Below are positions 32,657 through 36,899 of a stretch of 36,899 nucleotides of DNA, one piece after another; the stretch's first letter is position 1; each line of letters begins with the position of its first letter. The notes beneath the pieces are model-generated. The model searched no databases, had not been told where the DNA came from, and saw nothing but the letters and a program-made list of their open reading frames with translations. The DNA is from CAIJXO01 sp964485905. Its GTDB lineage: Bacteria > Patescibacteriota > Minisyncoccia > Phycocordibacterales > GWA1-40-21. Position numbers and translations under genes: made by a program. The stretch is from the NCBI GenBank assembly GCA_964485905.1, contig CAZAJY010000007.1, positions 1 to 36,899 on the forward strand. The letters run 5' to 3'.

Positions 32657-33172
32657 ACACCTCCTTCTAGAAACATACATGCCAATCAACACCCACATTA
32701 AACCAACCAAATAACCGGCAAGAACATCTCCTAAAAAATGTACTCCTAAATATAAACGACTAAAACCAATTAAGATTATCACTAGAGTAAATAAAATAGT
32801 TAAAATAATTTTAATATTTAAATTTAATTTAAATCTCCAAAGACAATAAATCAAGAATCCTAGGAATGCTAAGATTAGGGCTGAATGAGCACTAGGAAAA
32901 GATGGGCCAGTTTCCAAATACAAGGCTAAACTATAATCTGGTCGTGGATTATGAAAAATATATTTAATAGCCGTAGTCATAATCACTGACCCAGCAATCG
33001 TCACAGAAAAGGGGAAAATTAATGTCTTCTTTTTATAAAACCAAAACAAAACAGAGACTAAAACAAATAAAACAAGAATTACTTCCCAATCACCTAGTTT
33101 GGTAAAAATCAGAAAAAACTTATTTAAAGATTCATTCCTCAAAGGCAAAATTATATTAATCAAAAAATTCAT
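32636..33172 (-). CDS. PAP2-family phosphatase
   Basis: A 178-residue membrane protein with about five hydrophobic helices and all three PAP2 motifs: KYIFHNPRP (KxxxxxxRP), PSFPSAHS and SRLYLGVHFLGD. Such enzymes hydrolyse lipid pyrophosphates, for example undecaprenyl pyrophosphate recycling in wall synthesis. The last seven codons overlap the end of the AAA+ gene on the other strand. Its ATG lies seven bases after the stop of the 78-aa gene. Confidence 0.9.
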   Translation of the reverse strand: MNFLINIILPLRNESLNKFFLIFTKLGDWEVILVLFVLVSVLFWFYKKKTLIFPFSVTIAGSVIMTTAIKYIFHNPRPDYSLALYLETGPSFPSAHSALILAFLGFLIYCLWRFKLNLNIKIILTILFTLVIILIGFSRLYLGVHFLGDVLAGYLVGLMWVLIGMYVSRRRCLSNNWF

Positions 33173-33179
33173 AAATTAT

Positions 33180-33416
33180 TTATTTCTTACTAATACTATT
33201 AATACTCAGAATGCTCCTTTCTTTAGGTTTAATCTTTTGCTCTAAACACCAAATCACATAAGCGGTATAAGCACCCTCTATGTCGATTGCCGAACAACTA
33301 AAAGGAATTTCCTTAATGTTTTCAGATTCGGTCTTATCAAAAAAAGTAAAAGTTAAAAGAGGCTCATTTTCTGGTGATTTAATCGTCTCTTTAAAATCAA
33401 AACTCTCCATTCCCAT
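33180..33416 (-). CDS. Small acidic protein, function unknown
   Basis: A 78-residue soluble protein without recognised motifs; strands LLTFTFFDKT and a helix IEGAYTAYVIWCLEQKIKP can be guessed. MESFDF two codons on is an alternative start. TGTTATAGT ends ten bases before 33416, a likely extended -10 box with a very short leader. It lies between lexA (44 bases upstream) and PAP2 on the same strand. Confidence 0.55.
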   Translation of the reverse strand: MGMESFDFKETIKSPENEPLLTFTFFDKTESENIKEIPFSCSAIDIEGAYTAYVIWCLEQKIKPKERSILSINSISKK

Positions 33417-33460
33417 AAGTGATATTACTATAACAGAAAAAGGAGCAAATTAACATAGAC

Positions 33461-34030
33461 CTAATATTTACGAATTACCCCTTTAACAATAGCGGCGATC
33501 TCTAGTTCGTTTTCGGGATAAATTGGCTTAAAATCTTTATTGGCCGGTTCTAAATAAATCTTACCCAATCTATTTCTATAATATTTCATAGTCCAACCAC
33601 CATCAATTAGAGCAATAACGATATCTCCATCTCTAGCTTCTTTTTGAGTTTTTTCGGCAATCACCATATCGCCATCATGAATTCCGGCATCAACCATTGA
33701 TTCTCCTTTTACTTTTAATAAATAAGTTGAATCCTTATCGTGGACCAAGTAATCTTCAATGTTAATAGTGTCTAAAAGATTTTCATCAATCATCGTCGGA
33801 AAACCAGCCTCCACCAAACCCAACATCGGTACCTCCCCAATTAACTTATTAGGAATTAAATGGCCACTGGAATCCTTGTCCAACACGCCCTCACCGATCA
33901 ATTTATCAACCAACTTGGCCACCGCATTCTTGGACTTAAAACCAACTAATTTCATAATCTCGGTATAAACCGGCATACGTTTGTTCTGTCGGTAAAAAGA
34001 AAGTATTTTATTTTTATAGTTATTTAACAT
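33461..34030 (-). CDS. lexA: SOS repressor LexA
   Basis: A 189-residue repressor. N-terminal winged-helix DNA-binding domain (residues 1-60, GFKSKNAVAKLVDKL as the likely recognition region), then the S24 self-cleavage domain with the Ala75-Gly76 cut site in LVEAGFP, catalytic Ser111 in KGESMVDAGI and Lys149 in WTMKYY. RecA filaments trigger cleavage after DNA damage. It follows the 71-aa gene, which has an SOS-type operator in its promoter. lexA also has its own TATAAT six bases before its ATG, in the 15-base gap between the genes. Confidence 0.94.
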   Translation of the reverse strand: MLNNYKNKILSFYRQNKRMPVYTEIMKLVGFKSKNAVAKLVDKLIGEGVLDKDSSGHLIPNKLIGEVPMLGLVEAGFPTMIDENLLDTINIEDYLVHDKDSTYLLKVKGESMVDAGIHDGDMVIAEKTQKEARDGDIVIALIDGGWTMKYYRNRLGKIYLEPANKDFKPIYPENELEIAAIVKGVIRKY

Positions 34031-34036
34031 TGTTTA

Positions 34037-34042
34037 ATTATA
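34037..34042 (-). promoter_or_regulatory. -10 box (TATAAT) of lexA
   Basis: Minus strand TATAAT, six bases (TAAACA), ATG at 34030. It gives lexA a possible leaderless transcript in addition to readthrough from the SOS-controlled promoter at 34378. Confidence 0.55.
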
Positions 34043-34045
34043 TAA

Positions 34046-34261
34046 TTACAAAAGAAAAGTTGCTACTACATTTACTGTCCGCTGAAACCAATTGGATTGA
34101 AACTTAGGTAGACGATGTAAGTCCACCAAACGATTCAATAAGAAACGATGACGAAGTGCTTCACGACGATATGAAATCCCCCGAACAATTTTCAAATCAA
34201 TAACATCATTGATTTTCTTTAACTCCGACTTAATATTCTTTTCTAAAATATATTTGCTCAT
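34046..34261 (-). CDS. Small basic protein in the lexA unit, function unknown
   Basis: A 71-residue protein (MSKYILEKNIKSELKKIND...), basic and probably helical; SYRREALRHRFLLNRLVDLHR is its most distinctive stretch. No family recognised. It is the first gene after a promoter whose spacer holds a LexA-type palindrome, so DNA damage should raise its expression together with lexA. Its leader of about 110 nt contains copy 2 of the repeated hairpin element, ending 14 bases before the ATG. No Shine-Dalgarno site. Confidence 0.7.
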   Translation of the reverse strand: MSKYILEKNIKSELKKINDVIDLKIVRGISYRREALRHRFLLNRLVDLHRLPKFQSNWFQRTVNVVATFLL

Positions 34262-34275
34262 AATATTCTTATTAA

Positions 34276-34360
34276 GAGATAAAATATTTTCAAATTGTTT
34301 GTCGCGTCGGAGCCCCCGTAGAGAGGGTGAAGTGCAAATAATTTGAATATATTTTATCTC
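34276..34360 (-). promoter_or_regulatory. Leader hairpin element, copy 2 (upstream of the 71-aa gene)
   Basis: Arms GAGATAAAATAT (34276-34287) and ATATTTTATCTC (34349-34360) enclose the core. On the minus strand it reads TTTGCACTTCACCCTC, then GGGGGCTCCGACGCGACAAAC. The arms differ from copy 1 but are again complementary. The inner hairpin is altered compared with copies 1 and 3. The element begins about 11 nt after the predicted transcription start. Confidence 0.75.
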
Positions 34361-34377
34361 GCTCTGGTAATATCTTA

Positions 34378-34406
34378 AGTATAGGTGAACGCTCGTTCAC
34401 CGTCAA
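34378..34406 (-). promoter_or_regulatory. SOS-controlled promoter with LexA operator
   Basis: Minus strand TTGACG (34401-34406), 17-bp spacer, TATACT (34378-34383). The spacer is filled by the perfect 7+7 palindrome GTGAACGAGCGTTCAC (34385-34400). Its centre GAAC-N4-GTTC is the Gram-positive type LexA box. A bound repressor would block RNA polymerase directly. Confidence 0.85.
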
Positions 34407-34415
34407 GCCCTAAAC

Positions 34416-34424
34416 TGTGGATAA
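34416..34424 (-). promoter_or_regulatory. DnaA-box-like 9-mer
   Basis: TGTGGATAA on plus (TTATCCACA on minus), ten bases upstream of the SOS promoter. Perfect consensus but isolated. Confidence 0.3.
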
Positions 34425-34482
34425 CTTATTTACACTACAAAATCCCCTCTTTGTAAAGAATTGTGTAAAAAAGACTTTAATA

Positions 34483-34488
34483 TATAAT
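34483..34488 (+). promoter_or_regulatory. -10 box (TATAAT) of the ZIP transporter gene
   Basis: TATAAT, six bases (GGTTTA), ATG at 34495; leaderless geometry. TTGTGT 16 bases further up is a fair -35. Confidence 0.65.
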
Positions 34489-34494
34489 GGTTTA

Positions 34495-35247
34495 ATGCTT
34501 CAAATAATTCTTGCTTCATTAATTATTATGTTGGCCTCATTGATCGGGGTAATTTCCGTGTGGAAAAATGTTGGTAAAATTATTGAAAATAACTTACATT
34601 ATTTAGTTAGTTTTTCCGCCGGAGTTTTTCTCTTCATTTCTTATCAATTAAGTTTAGAGACAATCGAACACTCTCACACAATTCAAACCGGTTTACTATG
34701 GATTTTAATCGGTATGTTTGGACTATGGTTAATTTTTAAAATTCTCCCAACTTTCCACCACCATCATGATAATGAAGAAATTCATAATCATTCTTTTATT
34801 GATGCTCGAAGAATAATTCTAAGTGACGGATTACATAATATTGGTGATGGTATCCTTTTGGTCACGTCTTTTGCTGTTAGTTCAGTCTTAGGTTGGACTA
34901 CAGCTTTAAGTATTTTTATTCACGAAATTATTCAAGAGGTTTCCGAATTTTTCGTTTTAAAAGGGGCGGGCTATTCAACCAAAAAAGCACTGGGGGTTAA
35001 TTTTCTAATTTCTTTTACTATTTTAATTGGTTCACTGGGGGGATATCTTTTATTAGGTAGTTTTGAAATTTTAGAAGTTCCCCTCCTCGGCTTATCGGCA
35101 GGTTCATTCCTAATGGTAGTAATTCAAGATTTAATTCCACACTCCATTAAAGTTTCAACAACCAAATTACATATTATAAAACACCTTGGATGGTTCCTCC
35201 TCGGCCTATTATTAATGATTTTAATCGGGACTACCTTCTCTCATTAA
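34495..35247 (+). CDS. ZIP-family metal transporter
   Basis: A 250-residue membrane protein with about eight hydrophobic helices. A His-rich loop (TFHHHHDNEEIHNHSF) precedes the transport helices, which carry SDGLHNIGDG and FIHEIIQEVSEFFVL, the metal-binding HNxxDG and HExxxE motifs of ZIP proteins. Likely substrates are Zn, Fe or Mn. The start at 34495 is set by the promoter; the frame runs back to 34417 but the added 26 residues lie upstream of the -10 box. It ends three bases before the stop of the 40-aa gene on the other strand. Confidence 0.9.
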   Translation: MLQIILASLIIMLASLIGVISVWKNVGKIIENNLHYLVSFSAGVFLFISYQLSLETIEHSHTIQTGLLWILIGMFGLWLIFKILPTFHHHHDNEEIHNHSFIDARRIILSDGLHNIGDGILLVTSFAVSSVLGWTTALSIFIHEIIQEVSEFFVLKGAGYSTKKALGVNFLISFTILIGSLGGYLLLGSFEILEVPLLGLSAGSFLMVVIQDLIPHSIKVSTTKLHIIKHLGWFLLGLLLMILIGTTFSH

Positions 35248-35250
35248 TTT

Positions 35251-35373
35251 TTACTTCCAACCCTTCTTGGCCTTCTTAGCCGCTAATTTAGCGTGCTTGG
35301 CGACCAAACGCTTTTTGGTTTTGCGAGAACGTGAAGTCTTATTTTTAATATCTTGTGATGCTCTTTTTGCCAT
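35251..35373 (-). CDS. 40-residue highly basic protein
   Basis: MAKRASQDIKNKTSRSRKTK and then a Lys/Ala-rich helix ending KKGWK. About 17 of 40 residues are Lys or Arg. The composition fits a nucleic-acid binding or ribosome-associated peptide, but I recognise no named family. It is led by copy 3 of the hairpin element, whose 3' arm ends 15 bases before the ATG, and follows the zinc-protein gene on the same strand. Confidence 0.7.
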   Translation of the reverse strand: MAKRASQDIKNKTSRSRKTKKRLVAKHAKLAAKKAKKGWK

Positions 35374-35388
35374 TGTTTTTTATGTTTA

Positions 35389-35476
35389 AATAAAATATTG
35401 TTGAAATTGTTCGTCGCGTAGGACCCACCTGTACTCAGGAAGGGTGAAACGCGAATAATTTTAATAATATTTTATT
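35389..35476 (-). promoter_or_regulatory. Leader hairpin element, copy 3 (upstream of the 40-aa gene)
   Basis: Arms AATAAAATATT (35389-35399) and AATATTTTATT (35466-35476), extended inward with G-U-type pairs. The core on the minus strand reads TTCGCGTTTCACCCTTC, then GAGTACAGGTGGGTCC and TACGCGACGAAC. Relative to copy 1 the inner stem changes CTTG/CAAG to CCTG/CAGG, a compensated change. It lies 14 bases after the stop of the zinc-protein gene. Confidence 0.8.
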
Positions 35477-35490
35477 GTAATTCTAATAAA

Positions 35491-35928
35491 TTATTTCTTT
35501 TTAGAAACTTTTTTAACCTTTGCGACCTTCTTTTCTTTTACCGGCACGGGCTTAGTAACACTCATCTCCTCTATTACCTTTACTAATTTGTCAATTTTAA
35601 CATTTAAAACCTCAATCTGCTTTTTGATTTCTTCGCCACTGACTTTCTTTATATCATTACCGAAATCCGTTCTTGGTGGAGTTTTAAAAGTATTACTTAC
35701 ATCCTTTTTACCACCAAAACAAGCATTACAATAAACTGGTTTACCAGCTGTCGGTCGAAATGGAACCTCGCAAGGCTTATGACACTCATCACAAACAGCC
35801 TTATTCATAACTACTGGACCACGATCATTACCACGACCACCAAACTTTCCTCGGTTAGCAAAACCACCACCATGTCCGCCATGACCACCGCCAAATCTAT
35901 TTGTCCCACCATTTCTAAAATCTCCCAT
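35491..35928 (-). CDS. Glycine/arginine-rich CxxC zinc-ribbon protein
   Basis: A 145-residue protein in three parts. The N-terminal Gly/Arg/Asn-rich tail (NRFGGGHGGHGGG) is RGG-like. A zinc ribbon VCDECHKPCEVPF...VYCNACFGG follows, with two CxxC pairs about 20 residues apart. The C-terminus is a coiled coil (IKKQIEVLNVKIDKLVKVIEE) with a Lys-rich tail. Such proteins are common in CPR genomes; RNA binding is a reasonable guess but not shown. The start at 35928 (MGDFRNGG) fits the family better than the in-frame ATG at 35958, which lies in a leader hairpin. Confidence 0.8.
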   Translation of the reverse strand: MGDFRNGGTNRFGGGHGGHGGGFANRGKFGGRGNDRGPVVMNKAVCDECHKPCEVPFRPTAGKPVYCNACFGGKKDVSNTFKTPPRTDFGNDIKKVSGEEIKKQIEVLNVKIDKLVKVIEEMSVTKPVPVKEKKVAKVKKVSKKK

Positions 35929-35945
35929 GTTATTTTTCTTGTCCG

Positions 35946-35963
35946 ACCAAATTCTCATTTGGT
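35946..35963 (-). promoter_or_regulatory. GNRA-capped hairpin in the zinc-protein leader
   Basis: Minus strand ACCAAAT-GAGA-ATTTGGT: a 7-bp stem with a GAGA tetraloop, 17 bases before the preferred start. The upstream in-frame ATG (35958) is buried in its stem and loop. Confidence 0.5.
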
Positions 35964-36026
35964 TTAGGATGATTAATACAAATAATAAGATCTAAAGCAT
36001 ACCCTATTTTCTTTAAAAAAGCAAAT

Positions 36027-36054
36027 TTGCACACAGAAATAGAGGGCGTATAAT
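36027..36054 (+). promoter_or_regulatory. Promoter of the 132-aa protein gene
   Basis: TTGCAC (36027-36032), 16-bp spacer, TATAAT (36049-36054), with a second TATAAT at 36054-36059. CCCTATTTT at 36002-36010 resembles the upstream block of the pilin promoter. Confidence 0.65.
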
Positions 36055-36086
36055 ATAATCAGACTTGAACAAAGAGGAGGGCCCTG

Positions 36087-36485
36087 ATGGAGACTATTGT
36101 TAGTCATTATATACGGATTGATTTCAAACCAGAAGGTGGCTTCGAGGTCAGAATAGTGGAGGAAACATTTGATCTCGGAAAATACAACGCTGACCAACTA
36201 GCTTGGGCAAGAGACTGTCCCAAGAATAGGCATGGTGTCAGGAGCAAGATGCGCTGGAGCGATGAAGAGTTTGAAAAGCCAGAACACAATAGTGTGATTC
36301 TCGGTCACTTCATCGAAATGCATGGTGCGGATTGGTTTCGGGACAACCTTCGTCCCATGCATATCAGAATCAGATCCAAGGTGGTGTCAGAAGTTAATCC
36401 AAACTGTTTTCTTACCAGGGTACATGAACACTGCAATAAGTGTCCTGAGTGCCTGGTGGCAAAAAATGGAACAGTTGTGGAATAA
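36087..36485 (+). CDS. Protein of unknown function with a C-terminal CxxC motif
   Basis: A 132-residue soluble protein. The first 30 residues (SHYIRIDFKPEGGFEVRIVE) look like beta strands; the C-terminus holds HEHCNKCPEC, a possible metal site. No family recognised. AGAGGAGG six bases before the ATG is a near-perfect Shine-Dalgarno site. The gene is a single unit, GC-balanced, and belongs by style with the pilin, aroQ and 72-aa genes. Confidence 0.7.
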   Translation: METIVSHYIRIDFKPEGGFEVRIVEETFDLGKYNADQLAWARDCPKNRHGVRSKMRWSDEEFEKPEHNSVILGHFIEMHGADWFRDNLRPMHIRIRSKVVSEVNPNCFLTRVHEHCNKCPECLVAKNGTVVE

Positions 36486-36509
36486 AAAGCAATAAGGGGG
36501 TGATCAATG

Positions 36510-36532
36510 TGGGTGTCTGAATAAGACACCCA
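36510..36532 (+). terminator. Terminator-like hairpin after the 132-aa gene
   Basis: TGGGTGTC/GACACCCA (8 bp, loop TGAATAA) 24 bases after the stop, followed by ATCAATTATTTATG, a weak T-tract. Confidence 0.55.
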
Positions 36533-36558
36533 TCAATTATTTATGATAAAAATAAAAA

Positions 36559-36586
36559 AATAACCAGATATTGCTTTCTGATTATT
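36559..36586 (-). terminator. Terminator of the histidine-kinase fragment
   Basis: On the minus strand AATAATCAGA pairs with TCTGGTTATT (10 bp, one G-U) and is followed by TTTTTTATTTTT. On the plus strand the same stem has an A-C mismatch but is also followed by T's, so it may work both ways. Confidence 0.65.
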
Positions 36587-36597
36587 TTTTCTCTTCT

Positions 36598-36882
36598 TTA
36601 TAAACTTGGTATCTCTACACAAAACTTCGAACCATGTCCACGACCGACACTTTCCGCCCAAATTCGGCCTCCGTGAGCCTCTACGATCTTCTTAACGATG
36701 AATAAGCCATAGCCGGTACTATTCACATTAACTTTGACAGATTCCTCTCCTCGCCCACCCTCTTTAAATAATTTGACCTTATCTGCATCCGACAAACCAA
36801 TACCATTATCCTTGATTGAAAGTAGTACAGCACCACTCAGTGTAACAGGTACCCCAAAATTAAGACACTTTTTACACCAAGA
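36598..36882 (-). pseudogene. C-terminal fragment of a sensor histidine kinase
   Basis: The open frame encodes the end of a HATPase_c domain: the G1 box KDNGIGL, then KLFKEGGRG, and the G2 box GYGLFIVKKIVEAHGGRIWAE. The N-box and the phosphorylated-His domain are missing: a TAA at 36883-36885 blocks the frame, and no ATG start is visible. Another frame (QYYTTNLGVKSVLIL...) runs in from the right edge and stops around 36840, so a frameshift near 36840-36880 is possible. Either a degraded gene or an indel near the contig edge. Confidence 0.6.
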
Positions 36883-36899
36883 TTAGTAGTATAATACTG

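Noticed and set aside
36506..36524. Five-codon frame MWVSE with an upstream AAGGGGGTG
   Set aside because: It overlaps the terminator hairpin of the preceding gene and is too short to judge.
1..36899. CRISPR arrays, prophage modules, transposases, integrases, rRNA genes
   Set aside because: I looked for spaced direct repeats, cas-like genes, transposase or integrase motifs and rRNA segments and saw none.

Overview
The window looks like the chromosome of a Patescibacteria (CPR) bacterium, probably Paceibacteria/Parcubacteria. It is AT-rich, with compact housekeeping genes and short or overlapping junctions. It carries CPR-style genes: a glycine-rich CxxC zinc protein, a two-TM AAA+ protein behind a small membrane protein, and a short LexA. 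TGA is used as an ordinary stop codon (dnaB ends in it). Lineage is inferred from gene style, not from a search.

Layout. 1-6240: a HolB-like start at the left edge, a small membrane protein, mreB divergent from murA, a degenerate priA, then def and fmt. 6240-7000: a pilin-like gene and a palindromic repeat. 7003-10925: cyclophilin, HPF-type and DsbA-like genes, divergent from dnaB-recR. 10926-11518: no convincing protein gene, but a strongly structured RNA of about 385 nt with its own promoter and terminator. 11519-15148: pyrG, rplU and rmuC, divergent from a YqeY-family gene. 15149-16920: a patch of genes unlike their surroundings (a 72-aa protein, tRNA-Glu, a membrane protein, aroQ). 16933-21645: a division/wall (dcw) cluster mraZ-rsmH-ftsL-ftsI-murF. 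21861-26833: lysS, greA, PBP2, tgt. 26884-33416: a LOG-family gene, a frameshifted cytidine deaminase, membrane and CAP proteins, the AAA+ pair, PAP2. 33461-35928: lexA with an SOS-type operator upstream of its neighbour, a ZIP transporter, a 40-aa basic protein and the zinc protein. The right end has another foreign-looking gene and a histidine-kinase fragment.

Three ways of starting genes can be read from the DNA. (1) Many housekeeping genes have no Shine-Dalgarno site. A -10 box, often extended (TGnTATAAT), ends 6-7 nt before the ATG, which predicts leaderless mRNAs. (2) A second set (80-aa membrane protein, pilin, 72-aa protein, 117-aa membrane protein, aroQ, 132-aa protein) has strong Shine-Dalgarno sites, mostly TTGAC-type promoters with real 5' leaders, balanced base composition and hairpin terminators, several of them nested. 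The structured RNA shares this promoter type. (3) Three genes are preceded by copies of one 85-92 nt hairpin whose core is conserved while its outer arms differ in sequence yet stay complementary. This leader hairpin and the structured RNA are the best candidates here for undescribed systems.

Functionally the window covers peptidoglycan synthesis and division (murA, murF, ftsI, PBP2, mreB, mraZ, rsmH), replication and repair (dnaB, priA-like, recR, rmuC, lexA) and translation (def, fmt, lysS, rplU, tgt, tRNA-Glu, HPF). It also includes pyrimidine metabolism (pyrG, broken cdd) and envelope proteins. All matches were judged by eye from motifs; no alignment or folding program was run.
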